Counted from the first letter of the stretch, positions 38,331 to 48,350 are shown. The stretch: DNA of 64,000 bases from Acinetobacter calcoaceticus (GCF_004345325.1 NZ_SLVJ01000009.1:1-64000); one strand, 5' to 3'. The notes: a model not told the origin generated them from the letters alone. Numbers and translations are program-made.

Positions 38331-38688
38331 CAACTCGAAACTGATGAATTTAGGGCGCAGTGAAGCGACATGATTATGCAGATAAGGCTGTTGACGCAGT
38401 GCAATTTAAAATAGAGGATTTTCAAAGAAATACAAAGCCTTTATCTGGGTCATGTTTATATTTGTTGAGTTGTTTAAGCGTGCTTCATGGTTGTGATGGT
38501 TATGAGGGGCTTTTGAGGTAAAGGTATCTTTAAGCGCTTGATTTAGTCCATGAATCTAAGAATCACTGAATAATCTAAAATTCACAGGTGCATGGCTGAA
38601 ACTATCGTGATAGACTAAGAGAAATCGGGTGTGCTCCCGATTTTTTTATGCGGATAATAACCGCTTTGGCAAAATTTAGGTTTACAAC
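38331..38688. other. hisZ leader region
   Basis: No gene is seen in 358 bp. An intrinsic terminator at 38622-38647 and a small hairpin GCGG-N7-CCGC at about 38650-38664 precede hisZ. Confidence 0.5.
38622..38647 (+). terminator. Intrinsic terminator 42 bp before hisZ
   Basis: AAATCGGG pairs with CCCGATTT around TGTGCT, followed by a T-run. No plus-strand gene lies upstream for over 1 kb, so it ends a leader transcript or a small RNA. Confidence 0.8.
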
Positions 38689-39855
38689 ATGCCCATTTCA
38701 GAGACGTGGTTATTACCTGATGGTGTAGCTGATGTATTACCAGAACAGGCGCAAGTCATCGAATCTTTGCGTCGTAAGGCCTTAGATTTCCTCGCCTATC
38801 GAGGTTATCAGCTGGTCTATACCCCATTTATTGAATACATTGAATCTCTGTCCTCTTTATCCGAATCCAATCAGGATTTGGATCTCGCAACTTTTAAAGT
38901 CATTGACCAACTCACTGGTCGACTTTTGGGTGTGCGAGCGGATATGACCCCGCAAGTGGCTCGGATTGATGCTCATGTTCATCCTGTAAACGGTATTGCT
39001 CGCTATTGTTATGCGGGTACGGTACTGCATACCAAACCACAAGGTTTTAATACCACACGTGCACCTTTACAACTCGGTGCCGAATTGTTTGGTTCGGACA
39101 GTATTGATGCCGATGCTGAAATTATCGATTTAATGCTCGGTTTGCTCAAACAAGCAGGCTTTGGTGAATCGATACATTTGGATATGGGACATGTCGGTTT
39201 ATTCCGCAATATGGTTCAACATGCGGGCTTAGACAAAGACACTGAACAACATCTATTTGATTTGTACCAGCGTAAAGCGCTGCCTGAGTTAGCTGACTTT
39301 ACCCAAGATCTGGCTTATGGTGCGGACTTCTATGTACTGGGTCGCTATGCCAGTGATCTTGATGCTTTACAACAGCATCTCAGTGCCGAAGTTTTGGAGA
39401 ACGCAGCGTTTCTTCAAGCCTTTACTGCGCTGTTAGAAACACGTAATACCATTCAAAGTCGTTGGCCAAACCTCACCATCGGTATCGATGTCGTGGAGTT
39501 GCGCTCTTATCATTATCATACTGGTCTGACCTATGCAGTGTATGCGCCAAATCGCGCAGCACCTTTGGCTCAAGGTGGACGCTATGATGGGATCGGAGAA
39601 CACTTTGGTCGTGCTCGACCCGCGATCGGCTTTAGTTGTGACCTTTATGCATTGAGCATGGGTCAAATCCAAGATATTTCTGTTGTGGTTGCACCTAAAG
39701 GGTTGCAACACGACTTGCTTGAAGCGATCGCCAAACTTCGCGCAGAAGGTCGCAGTGTGGTGCAGCTTTTGGGTCAAGATGATCTTGAGACAGTGCCGTA
39801 TGCAACGCATCAGTTGCAGCTCGTCGATGGGCAATGGATCGTCAACAAAATTTAG
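38689..39855 (+). CDS. hisZ: ATP phosphoribosyltransferase regulatory subunit HisZ
   Basis: HisRS-like partner of the short-form HisG, required for and regulating the first step of histidine synthesis. The 388-residue protein has class II synthetase-like motifs WLLPDGVADVLP, RADMTPQVARIDAH and RYCYAGTVL, and ends with QGGRYDGIG and GRARPAIGFSCD. There is no anticodon-binding domain of a true HisRS. It is followed 69 bp later by purA, the usual neighbour in Acinetobacter. A terminator in the leader hints at attenuation. Confidence 0.94.
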   Translation: MPISETWLLPDGVADVLPEQAQVIESLRRKALDFLAYRGYQLVYTPFIEYIESLSSLSESNQDLDLATFKVIDQLTGRLLGVRADMTPQVARIDAHVHPVNGIARYCYAGTVLHTKPQGFNTTRAPLQLGAELFGSDSIDADAEIIDLMLGLLKQAGFGESIHLDMGHVGLFRNMVQHAGLDKDTEQHLFDLYQRKALPELADFTQDLAYGADFYVLGRYASDLDALQQHLSAEVLENAAFLQAFTALLETRNTIQSRWPNLTIGIDVVELRSYHYHTGLTYAVYAPNRAAPLAQGGRYDGIGEHFGRARPAIGFSCDLYALSMGQIQDISVVVAPKGLQHDLLEAIAKLRAEGRSVVQLLGQDDLETVPYATHQLQLVDGQWIVNKI

Positions 39856-39909
39856 TCACTGTCATCCAGTGCGACAGTCAACTGGAACAGTTCAATTTTA
39901 ACAGCATGA

Positions 39910-41244
<1,335 letters not shown>

Positions 41245-41264
41245 TCAGAATTAGTGCTTTGCTC

Positions 41265-41290
41265 AGCCCCGATTGATTCGGGGCTTTGTT
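41265..41290 (+). terminator. Intrinsic terminator of purA
   Basis: AGCCCCGA pairs with TCGGGGCT around TTGAT, followed by TTGTTTT. Confidence 0.9.
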
Positions 41291-41428
41291 TTATCCGTAG
41301 ATCCAACATGAGGTCCAACACATGCTCTGCCTGTGTGATGCAAGGCTTGCTGCGACTAAAGTTGAGTGTTATCACTGCTCTAAACACGCTACAACACTGA
41401 AGCTGAAAAAGTTCAATCTGGTCCACGC

Positions 41429-41746
41429 ATGAAATTATTACCGAACATTTCCAAAACAATTATTCATTCTTTTCTGTTCGCTATTGGTGGCGCACCGACG
41501 ATCGCCATGATCATCAGTAGTTTGCAAACCAATGATCAAGAATTGCTGTTTCAAGCCTTTGTTGGGCTGACGATTATTTTTGCCTGTGTATTAATTCCGC
41601 TTATTTTTATACAAAACCTATTTTTATTGATTAAACGGCAAAGTGTTGTCGTAGAAGACAAAATTAAGCCCTTAAGTCAGTTTTATTTGCTATTGAATGT
41701 CGGTAGCTTGATTTATTGGCTACTTCGAGTGTTCAATCAGATTTAA
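41429..41746 (+). CDS. Small membrane protein of unknown function
   Basis: Protein of 105 residues with three predicted TM helices (about 10-31, 42-68 and 85-102) and short polar loops. The last two helices are linked by the basic segment KRQSVVVEDKIK. No family is recognised. It stands alone between the purA terminator and the M48 lipoprotein gene. The start has no strong ribosome binding site, but the hydrophobic pattern supports a real gene. Confidence 0.6.
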   Translation: MKLLPNISKTIIHSFLFAIGGAPTIAMIISSLQTNDQELLFQAFVGLTIIFACVLIPLIFIQNLFLLIKRQSVVVEDKIKPLSQFYLLLNVGSLIYWLLRVFNQI

Positions 41747-41758
41747 TTTACATAATTG

Positions 41759-41803
41759 AGGCTGAATCTCCATCATGTAGCGCTATCAACCTGATTCAGC
41801 TTT
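41759..41803 (+). terminator. Probable terminator after the small membrane protein
   Basis: GCTGAATC 41761-41768 pairs with GATTCAGC 41793-41800, followed by TTT. The loop is long, so the call is moderate. Confidence 0.5.
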
Positions 41804-41851
41804 GTCTATAATCCATGAAAAATAAAGTAATGTATAAGTTGGAGCTTATCT

Positions 41852-42628
41852 ATGAAAAACAAAATCTTGTTGGCAGTTTCTGCTGCAACGATTGTGACTT
41901 TGTCGGGGTGTACCACGATTGCTGATATGGCGGGTGCAGATTCTCAAACCCTCAATATGGCTGCAACTCAAGGCTTTAACAAAACCGTCGAAGAAGCACG
42001 TGGTAATCGTACTCTAGATACCAGCTCATCGACTTATCGTCGTATTAATGCTGTATTTGTACGCTTAATTCCGTATGCAGATCAAATGAATCAAACTGGC
42101 GAAAAGTTTGATTGGAAATTGGCTGTATTAAAATCAGGCACTGTAAATGCTTATGTAGCACCTGGCGGTAAAGTGGTGTTCTACACAGGGATCGTAGACA
42201 AGTTGAAGTTAACCGATGCTGAGATTGCAGCAATTATGGGGCATGAGATGACCCATGCCCTTGAAGAGCATTCTAAAAACAAAATCGGTGCAGATGCATT
42301 GACTGGACTTGCGATTGGTATTGGTAAGAGCTATGTCGGTGAGGGCTTAGGTGAGATGGGTTCTGCTGCGCTTGATCTTGGTGGTCAGGTCGGTGTTGGA
42401 CTGCCATATTCACGTAACCTTGAAAGCAAGGCAGACCATGGTGGTTTGATGATGATGTCACGTGCGGGCTATGACCCTAAAGCTGCGATTAGCTTATGGG
42501 AAAAAATGGCGAAACAAGATGGCGCAGGCGGTTCTTCATTCTTATCGACTCACCCATCAAATAGTAAACGTATTGATGATATGCGTAAAAACTTACCTGC
42601 TGCTCAAGCGGTATATAAGCCACGCTAA
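41852..42628 (+). CDS. M48-family metalloprotease lipoprotein (LoiP/YggG-like)
   Basis: Predicted outer-membrane-anchored zinc protease in the periplasm; 258 residues. The lipobox ends LSGC at Cys20. The peptidase M48 motif HEMTH is at 131-135 (H131, E132, H135), with the third ligand in NLESKADHGGLMMMSRAGYDPKA and the conserved STHPSNSKRIDDM near the end. TGIVDKL and NAYVAPGGKVVFYTG are typical of the LoiP/BepA-related group. It lacks the TPR domain of BepA. GGAG precedes the ATG. Confidence 0.92.
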   Translation: MKNKILLAVSAATIVTLSGCTTIADMAGADSQTLNMAATQGFNKTVEEARGNRTLDTSSSTYRRINAVFVRLIPYADQMNQTGEKFDWKLAVLKSGTVNAYVAPGGKVVFYTGIVDKLKLTDAEIAAIMGHEMTHALEEHSKNKIGADALTGLAIGIGKSYVGEGLGEMGSAALDLGGQVGVGLPYSRNLESKADHGGLMMMSRAGYDPKAAISLWEKMAKQDGAGGSSFLSTHPSNSKRIDDMRKNLPAAQAVYKPR

Positions 42629-42653
42629 GTCTGATATTGATGATTTAATGATA

Positions 42654-42684
42654 AAGCCCTAGCTCAATACGACTGGGGTTTTTT
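42654..42684 (+). terminator. Intrinsic terminator of the M48 lipoprotein gene
   Basis: AAGCCCTAG pairs with CTGGGGTTT (with G-U pairs), followed by T residues. Confidence 0.75.
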
Positions 42685-42706
42685 CAATTTTAAGCTTACT
42701 ATCAAG

Positions 42707-43174
42707 TTATTTTTTATTCCATTTTTCAAGATTATAAATCACATAAAAAATAGGCATCAACATGGCGGTGATCATTCTTGTTACCCGCTGCCGATAGATT
42801 TTGAAGTCCTGAAAAGCAGCTTCACCGATATAGCTTGCTCTGCTGTAGCGTACATAGCCAAAAGACTTTTCTTCAATACTTTCATCTCCGAGTAGGTAGA
42901 TTGATGACTGAAAAATCATTGCAGTATAGATCACCAAAACCAAAATCATGATTTTGTTTTTTGCTGGCCAGGATTTATAAAAAAAATCGCTGTTGATGCT
43001 ATTCATGGTTTTTAGCTGCACGAATGGTATGGTCAGCAATGCAAGGAGCATCAGCCAAGCACTCAGAAAAACAGACAGTTCCACACCATAGCGGATATAC
43101 AGCAGATAACTACTGAAATGAAGCAATGCCGTCATAATAAGGCTTAGCGTGATGAGCGTCTTTTTAACTTTCAT
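42707..43174 (-). CDS. Membrane protein of unknown function
   Basis: Protein of 155 residues with four predicted TM helices (about 7-28, 33-53, 72-94 and 130-148). A soluble loop (about 95-128) contains GDESIEEKSFGYVRYSRASYIGE. No recognised domain. It is convergent with the M48 lipoprotein gene and lies 76 bp downstream of the DUF6670-type gene on the same strand, so the two could be co-transcribed. Confidence 0.6.
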   Translation of the reverse strand: MKVKKTLITLSLIMTALLHFSSYLLYIRYGVELSVFLSAWLMLLALLTIPFVQLKTMNSINSDFFYKSWPAKNKIMILVLVIYTAMIFQSSIYLLGDESIEEKSFGYVRYSRASYIGEAAFQDFKIYRQRVTRMITAMLMPIFYVIYNLEKWNKK

Positions 43175-43250
43175 TGCAGTGCTCAGCCGATTAAAAAAAT
43201 GGATTTAGTAAATGAGTCCATTGATTTGAAATGGGCTCATTCAGCATATT

Positions 43251-44384
43251 CTAGTCTGCAATTGATTGATTTAACATGATTTCTTCATCATCAATAAAGC
43301 TATTTTGATCTTCGATATTAATATATTCCATATAACCACGACCTGAAATGTCTTCATCTAGATACTTACCGCTAAAGCGATAACTACTGACATAGCCACG
43401 ACCATGCCCATAATGAAAGGGTGAGTCTACATTGGCATAGATTTCAAAAAACTCATGTCCATTGATATCAAAAGCTTGCCAAGTAAATATTTTGGGCAGG
43501 CGCATCTTATCGCCATTCGGTGCGACAAAATCATCCAGGTGATGTGCAATCACTTTGAACTTTAGATTTTGATAGACTTCAGTGCCTTGATTGAGGTGGC
43601 GAATATGTAGCGTAGTGATTGCAGGTTTATTGAGTAGATCGACTTTGGTGAGCAAAATCTGAGTGTTGTCATCCAGATTGATGATTTGGTAAGTGAAGAA
43701 ATCCAAAGGGATTTTATATTGATCCTCAATGGGCATTTTGACCACACTGTGCAAACCTACAGCGCGAGCATACTCATAGGTACACAACCCTTGGTTGTCA
43801 AAACGCTGCCCATTACTCTCGATCTGACCCTGATATTGAGCCAGTAAACTAAAGTGATCGTAGACTGGGGTTTTAAGAAACCATGAAACTTGATCGCTAA
43901 TCTTGAGCTGGAAATCAAATTTGAGCTCAGCATATTCACCTCTGACCTGAATATTGGGAAATTCACCATGGATGGTTAACTCAGTACCAAACTGTAAATG
44001 TTGTCCATCTTCTTGAATTTGGGTGTCTTTTGGAATCAAGTAGGCTTTGAGTAGGGGCTGTTTCACTGCTGCGGTACTGGAAAATAGGGTTGCAGTTTGA
44101 CGTGGGTGTTGGGTGATCATATCGTCATGATCAAAAGCCAAAGCACTGGGTGTGCCAAGTAATAGCATAATATTTAAATATCGATGTGGTTCAGGTAGTG
44201 CTGGGAAAAAAATCCCATAATGGGTCCAGCTATAATACTTTTCTTCTACGCGAGGCAAAATAATATCGTGTTGCTGGAAGGCTAATGTTGAATATTGATG
44301 TGCAGTATCAAGAAAGGGCTTGCCCCACAATAAACTTTGCCCAATGATCTTGCTGAGTATGGACACGGGTGGACTTGTTTTCAT
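43251..44384 (-). CDS. DUF6670-type protein of unknown function
   Basis: Soluble protein of 377 residues, rich in beta strands and aromatic residues. Recognisable segments are YYSWTHYGIFFPALPEPHRYLN and HYGHGRGYVSSYRFSGKY, the latter being GYM/GRG-rich and followed by a 'G-R-G-Y-M-E-Y' repeat. It resembles a family seen mainly in Acinetobacter and relatives, possibly a lipocalin/hydroxyneurosporene-synthase-like fold; this is from memory. I place the start at 44384, where GGAG has correct spacing, rather than at an ATG 12 bases upstream. A 13-bp inverted repeat overlaps the ribosome binding site. Confidence 0.65.
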   Translation of the reverse strand: MKTSPPVSILSKIIGQSLLWGKPFLDTAHQYSTLAFQQHDIILPRVEEKYYSWTHYGIFFPALPEPHRYLNIMLLLGTPSALAFDHDDMITQHPRQTATLFSSTAAVKQPLLKAYLIPKDTQIQEDGQHLQFGTELTIHGEFPNIQVRGEYAELKFDFQLKISDQVSWFLKTPVYDHFSLLAQYQGQIESNGQRFDNQGLCTYEYARAVGLHSVVKMPIEDQYKIPLDFFTYQIINLDDNTQILLTKVDLLNKPAITTLHIRHLNQGTEVYQNLKFKVIAHHLDDFVAPNGDKMRLPKIFTWQAFDINGHEFFEIYANVDSPFHYGHGRGYVSSYRFSGKYLDEDISGRGYMEYINIEDQNSFIDDEEIMLNQSIAD

Positions 44385-44391
44385 TTTAGAC

Positions 44392-44425
44392 TCCATACAT
44401 TCAGCTAATTTACTGAATGTATGGA
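44392..44425. promoter_or_regulatory. 13-bp perfect inverted repeat over the ribosome binding site
   Basis: TCCATACATTCAG and CTGAATGTATGGA are separated by 8 bp, and the left arm includes part of the GGAG. It could be a TetR-type operator or an mRNA hairpin controlling translation of the DUF6670-type gene. Confidence 0.6.
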
Positions 44426-44490
44426 AATCCTAACCAATTCTTGAGGCGTGATGGGGGACAATGTTGCTGCATTTAAGGACAATAATTGTC

Positions 44491-45366
44491 CTACAATTTA
44501 GCTTTAAGTGCCTGTGAGCCGATCCAATGTTTTGAAAATTGATAAGCGGAGCGACCGGAACGTTGACCGCGAGATTGGCACCAGCGCAAGCTTTCTGCAC
44601 GTATAAAGTCATCAAAGGCCAAACCAGCTTTGGCTAAATAATGTTCAACGATGTCTAAGTACAATTGCTGATCCATCGGATAAAATGACAACCACAGCCC
44701 AAAGCGATCTGAGAGTGAAATCTTTTCTTCGATGGCTTCTTGTGGATGCAATTCTTTGTGTTGAGGTACATCGTACTTGGTCACGGGGGTATTTTCTGAC
44801 ATGAATTCAGGTAGTAAGTGACGACGGTTACTGGTGGCATAGATGATAAAATTGCTGTTGCCTGATTGTAATGAGCCGTCAAGTACGCTCTTTAAACTAC
44901 GGTAATTTTCATCTTCTGCATTAAAGGCCAAATCATCGCAATACACGATGAACTTTTCAGCACGATCTTGAATCAGTTTTTGGATCAAGGGCAGGTCGGA
45001 TAGATCATCTCTTTCGATCTCAATCAGGCGCAAACCTTGGTCATGATAATGGGTCAGTAATGCTCTAACGATCGATGATTTACCTGTGCCACGCGAGCCA
45101 GTCAACAGAATGTCATTGGCAGGAAGACCATTTAAAAACTGCTCTGTGTTCTGTAAGATCTTGTCTTTCTGGCGCTCAATGCCTTTTAGGTCTTCTAGAT
45201 GCACTGCTTTAGGATGGTAAATGGGCTTTAGTTCACGATCTTGCCAACGAAAAGCGGGTGCTGAAAAGTCAGTTTCTAGCTTGAGTGGGGGCAAGACTTG
45301 TTGTAATTGATCAAGTACAACAGTGAGCTTTTGGATTAAATCTTCAGGTAAATCAAATGTGGCCAT
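44491..45366 (-). CDS. DUF815 family AAA-type ATPase
   Basis: P-loop ATPase of 291 residues from the ATG at 45366 (MATFDLPED). An upstream in-frame start would add 53 residues of poor quality. Walker A is GSRGTGKSS at 90-98; Walker B-like FIVYCDDLAF and the sensor-like IIYATSNRRHLLPE are the DUF815 signature. The C-terminus RGQRSGRSAYQFSKHWIG is also conserved in the family. The role is unknown; relatives are called uncharacterised AAA proteins. It is divergent from the patatin gene across about 200 bp. Confidence 0.85.
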   Translation of the reverse strand: MATFDLPEDLIQKLTVVLDQLQQVLPPLKLETDFSAPAFRWQDRELKPIYHPKAVHLEDLKGIERQKDKILQNTEQFLNGLPANDILLTGSRGTGKSSIVRALLTHYHDQGLRLIEIERDDLSDLPLIQKLIQDRAEKFIVYCDDLAFNAEDENYRSLKSVLDGSLQSGNSNFIIYATSNRRHLLPEFMSENTPVTKYDVPQHKELHPQEAIEEKISLSDRFGLWLSFYPMDQQLYLDIVEHYLAKAGLAFDDFIRAESLRWCQSRGQRSGRSAYQFSKHWIGSQALKAKL

Positions 45367-45569
45367 AATCTTTGATACATTGTGCTGCATTATTGGGCAT
45401 AGTAGCATTAGATTTGAGCTAAATCCTAGCAGTTTAACTGCTGCTATGACCATAAAATTACTTGAGTTTTCTCCTATTTTGAAAATAAAGCTTTTAGCCT
45501 TGTGATTATCCTTATATGATTTCACCAGATAAATAGAGCGCGAACCAGCGAATAAATATTGAGGTACTT

Positions 45570-47075
45570 ATGATCTTAGACTCCAGCCGTGATCTGAATC
45601 CACATCAAGCGTACCGGATTAAAAAATTAAAACGACAATTAGATCAAGCTGAAAGTTACGAGGAATGGAAAACGCTCGCACTCAAGCTCGACGAAGAAAG
45701 TGGCGCACAAGAGTGGAAGTATGACAACAGTTCACCCTATTTTGATGCTGAGATTATTGCTCATCGTTTAAACCTGTTAAGTCGATATCGGAGTCAAAAG
45801 CGCACCGCGGATTTGATGTATATCTTGCGTGAAGGCTTTAGTTATGATGTGGCCAATATTGGTCATCCGATGTTGTTTAATGCGACCTATATCGGCACCA
45901 AAAAAATCATCGAAGATTATATTGAAGAAGTCAGCCAATCTTTGGCCTATATCGCATCTGATGATTGTGCCAGTTTGAGTATTAAAGAAAAACGCCAATT
46001 TTTTGAAAACTGCCAAAAGGCCTATGGTCAACCTGCACTGATGTTTTCTGGTGGTGCGACCTTGGGCTTGTTTCATAGTGGGGTGTGTAAAGCCTTGATG
46101 GAACAAGACTTGATGCCTAAAGTGCTGTCAGGATCGAGTGCAGGCGCGATTGTGACGGCGATGTTGGGTGTTTCTCCACCTGAGGAGATTCCGCATATCT
46201 TATCGGGGGATCACTTCTATAGTGAAGCCTTTCATTTCCGAACCTTAAAAGAGTTGATCAGTGGAACCGGTGGTTTTGCTGATGTGAAATATCTGAAAAA
46301 ATTCTTAATTGAAAACCTCGGTGATGTGACCTTTGCAGAAGCATATAAGCGTTCCGGTCTGGATATTAATGTTACTGTGGCGCCTTTTGATGTCTCGCAA
46401 GAAGATGCGCGAATCATGAATAAATATACTTCGCCAGACCTGTTGGTGTGGAGTGCGGTATTGGCCTCTTGTGCGGTACCGATTTTATTCCCACCTGTGC
46501 GTTTGATCAGCAAGCGCTATGATGGTGTGCATACCCCTTATCTGGCCAATACCCGTTGGGTGGATGGCAGTGTGCGCAGTGATTTCCCTCAAGAACGTAT
46601 GTCGCGTTTGTATAACTTAAATTACACCATTGCCAGTCAGGTCAATCCACATATCGTACCGTTTATGCAGACCGATGAAGAACGTTATCGTCAGGACTTG
46701 CTGAGCTGGCCAGAGCGTATACTGCGCAAACAAGGCAAGATCTTGGCCATGGGTGCAATGGAATTCACCCGTAGTCGGATGGGGCGTGTACCCTCGATCC
46801 GCCGTTTACTCGATCATGGCTATGGGGTGATTGATCAACGCTACTATGGTGATGTCAATATCGTCGGGCGCTATAGCCTAAAACACTATATGTATATGCT
46901 ACAAAATCCGCGCCCATTTCTATTTAACTTGTTGCAGCGGGAAGGGGAGCGTGCCACGTGGCCAAAGATCTCCTCTATAGAAAGCCATGCACGTATTGGC
47001 AAGACCATTGAGCATTGCCTAGAGTCGTTAAACACGCCGCAGTCGCATGCCAGCACTCAAATTGAATATGTATGA
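45570..47075 (+). CDS. Patatin-like phospholipase with DUF3336 domain
   Basis: Predicted lipid acyl hydrolase of 501 residues. The N-terminal DUF3336 (about 10-150) resembles the region found in yeast TGL-type lipases. The patatin domain (about 155-345) has the oxyanion loop SGGATLG, nucleophile S190 in GSSAG, and the dyad Asp332 in VDGS. There is no signal peptide, so it is likely cytoplasmic or membrane-associated. GAGGT precedes the ATG. Its 3' end overlaps the next gene, which encodes a kinase-like protein, so the two are translationally coupled. Confidence 0.9.
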   Translation: MILDSSRDLNPHQAYRIKKLKRQLDQAESYEEWKTLALKLDEESGAQEWKYDNSSPYFDAEIIAHRLNLLSRYRSQKRTADLMYILREGFSYDVANIGHPMLFNATYIGTKKIIEDYIEEVSQSLAYIASDDCASLSIKEKRQFFENCQKAYGQPALMFSGGATLGLFHSGVCKALMEQDLMPKVLSGSSAGAIVTAMLGVSPPEEIPHILSGDHFYSEAFHFRTLKELISGTGGFADVKYLKKFLIENLGDVTFAEAYKRSGLDINVTVAPFDVSQEDARIMNKYTSPDLLVWSAVLASCAVPILFPPVRLISKRYDGVHTPYLANTRWVDGSVRSDFPQERMSRLYNLNYTIASQVNPHIVPFMQTDEERYRQDLLSWPERILRKQGKILAMGAMEFTRSRMGRVPSIRRLLDHGYGVIDQRYYGDVNIVGRYSLKHYMYMLQNPRPFLFNLLQREGERATWPKISSIESHARIGKTIEHCLESLNTPQSHASTQIEYV

Positions 47076-47922
47076 TCAGTTGCAACAGCCTAACTTTGAA
47101 CTTGCGAGCAATAGCGCCCTCAGCCAAGGCTTAGGGCGGCGTTTATATCTGCTCAAGGCCGATCCGCAACAAGACCAGCATCCACAGGCAGGAGATGCGT
47201 GGTTAAAGCTACATTTACATGGCTACAATGCCTTGAGTGAGCAGAGTTTTTTGCATGAGTTGCACTGCTATCAGCATTTAGGCCAGTTACAGCAGCCCAA
47301 AAAACCCATCTTATTGCCCTATCAGATTATTGACTTAAAACAGCACTTTGACTTTTCTCAGCAGCCGATACTTCAGCCCAGTTTGGATCAAGCCTTGCTG
47401 ATCCCCGATGCAAGGGCTTTGTTTGCAGCAGTGGCAACTGATCTCAGTGATGATCAATGTTTGCAAGTGATGATCCAAAGTTTAGCGGTGCTTGAGCATT
47501 TGCACTCATTGGGCTATTTGCATGCTGATTTAAAAATCGAGCATTTTCGAATATTAGATCGTAAATGTTATTTGATTGATTTTGAACAAGCTGTAGCGCT
47601 AGAGCACAAGGTCTTGCCCAATGTCGCTCACACAGCGACACCGCGCTATATGGCACCTGAGTTGTTCCATGCGCAGGCAAAGTCAATTCAATCTGAGATC
47701 TATGCTCTAGGCATCATCTGGTATCAATGGTTGACCCAGCATCGCGTGCAACAGGGGAGTTACTTGGATTGGGCAGTTTGGCATTGCCAAGACTTTCAAC
47801 CGCAGTTGAGTGGGCGCTTTAAAGTGTTTGAACCAATGCTATTGCGCATGTTGAGCAAAAAAACATCCCTGCGCTATGAAAATATTAGTGAAATAAAACA
47901 AGCAATAAGTCGATTTGTATAA
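47047..47922 (+). CDS. Protein kinase-like protein with altered catalytic motifs
   Basis: Protein of 291 residues with a Hanks-type kinase fold. Likely beta3 Lys54 (WLKLHLHG) and alpha-C Glu71. The catalytic loop HADLKIEHF (159-167) keeps Asp161 and Lys163 but has His166 where Asn is usual. The Mg loop is DFE (178-180) instead of DFG, and TPRYMAPE (198-205) follows as the P+1 segment. It may be a weak or specialised kinase. There is no TM or sensor domain. ATGs at 47047 and 47068 are both possible; the gene overlaps the patatin 3' end by 29 or 8 bases. Confidence 0.75.
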   Translation: MPALKLNMYDQLQQPNFELASNSALSQGLGRRLYLLKADPQQDQHPQAGDAWLKLHLHGYNALSEQSFLHELHCYQHLGQLQQPKKPILLPYQIIDLKQHFDFSQQPILQPSLDQALLIPDARALFAAVATDLSDDQCLQVMIQSLAVLEHLHSLGYLHADLKIEHFRILDRKCYLIDFEQAVALEHKVLPNVAHTATPRYMAPELFHAQAKSIQSEIYALGIIWYQWLTQHRVQQGSYLDWAVWHCQDFQPQLSGRFKVFEPMLLRMLSKKTSLRYENISEIKQAISRFV

Positions 47923-47989
47923 GCTTAAAGCGATTTAGTTGCTTTTGTTTCATATTTAAGCAAACAAATCGTTTTTTCATAAAAAGGGC

Positions 47990-48016
47990 TTGTCAGGTGG
48001 TACTGATCTCTATAAT
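47990..48016 (+). promoter_or_regulatory. Predicted promoter of the tRNA cluster
   Basis: TTGTCA at 47990-47995 and TATAAT at 48011-48016 with a short 15-bp spacer. The mature tRNA begins 15 bases downstream. Confidence 0.5.
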
Positions 48017-48030
48017 ATACACAGCCATCG

Positions 48031-48115
48031 GGGGGCGTGGCGAAATTGGTAGACGCACTGGATTTAGGTTCCAGCGCCGCAAGGTGTAAGAGTTCGAGTC
48101 TCTTCGCCCCCACCA
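48031..48115 (+). tRNA. tRNA-Leu (UAG), copy 1
   Basis: An 85-nt cloverleaf with encoded CCA. The acceptor pairs GGGGGCG with CGCCCCC. The anticodon loop TTTAGGT gives TAG at 48065-48067, and a variable arm of class II type is present. It is identical to copy 2. Confidence 0.97.
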
Positions 48116-48156
48116 TACAATCATCAAGTGGCATTAAAGCTTGATGGGATTGTAAT

Positions 48157-48230
48157 AGAGGATTGGTGTAATGGTAGCATGACGGTCTCCAAAACCGTTC
48201 GTCAAGGTTCGAGTCCTTGATCCTCTGCCA
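48157..48230 (+). tRNA. tRNA-Trp (CCA)
   Basis: A 74-nt cloverleaf with encoded CCA. The acceptor pairs AGAGGAT with ATCCTCT and the discriminator is G. The anticodon stem-loop ACGGT-CTCCAAA-ACCGT reads CCA at 48189-48191, and the T-loop is TTCGAGT. The D stem contains G-U pairs. Confidence 0.88.
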
Positions 48231-48239
48231 AATTCTAAG

Positions 48240-48261
48240 AAGCCCGCAGTGCGGGTTTTTT
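48240..48261 (+). terminator. Terminator between tRNA-Trp and the second tRNA-Leu
   Basis: AAGCCCGC pairs with GCGGGTTT around AGT, followed by T residues. Confidence 0.8.
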
Positions 48262-48265
48262 AATC

Positions 48266-48350
48266 GGGGGCGTGGCGAAATTGGTAGACGCACTGGATTT
48301 AGGTTCCAGCGCCGCAAGGTGTAAGAGTTCGAGTCTCTTCGCCCCCACCA
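48266..48350 (+). tRNA. tRNA-Leu (UAG), copy 2
   Basis: Exact 85-nt duplicate of the tRNA at 48031, including encoded CCA and anticodon TAG. The first two tRNAs are followed by a terminator before this copy, so it needs read-through or its own promoter. Confidence 0.97.

Noticed and set aside
48157..48230. tRNA-Gly (UCC) reading of the middle tRNA
   Set aside because: The seven-base loop CTCCAAA places CCA, not TCC, at the anticodon positions; the G discriminator also fits tRNA-Trp.
47925..48317. Minus-strand frame of 130 codons over the tRNA cluster
   Set aside because: It covers two complete tRNAs and most of the third in antisense; the protein-like text comes from tRNA sequence.
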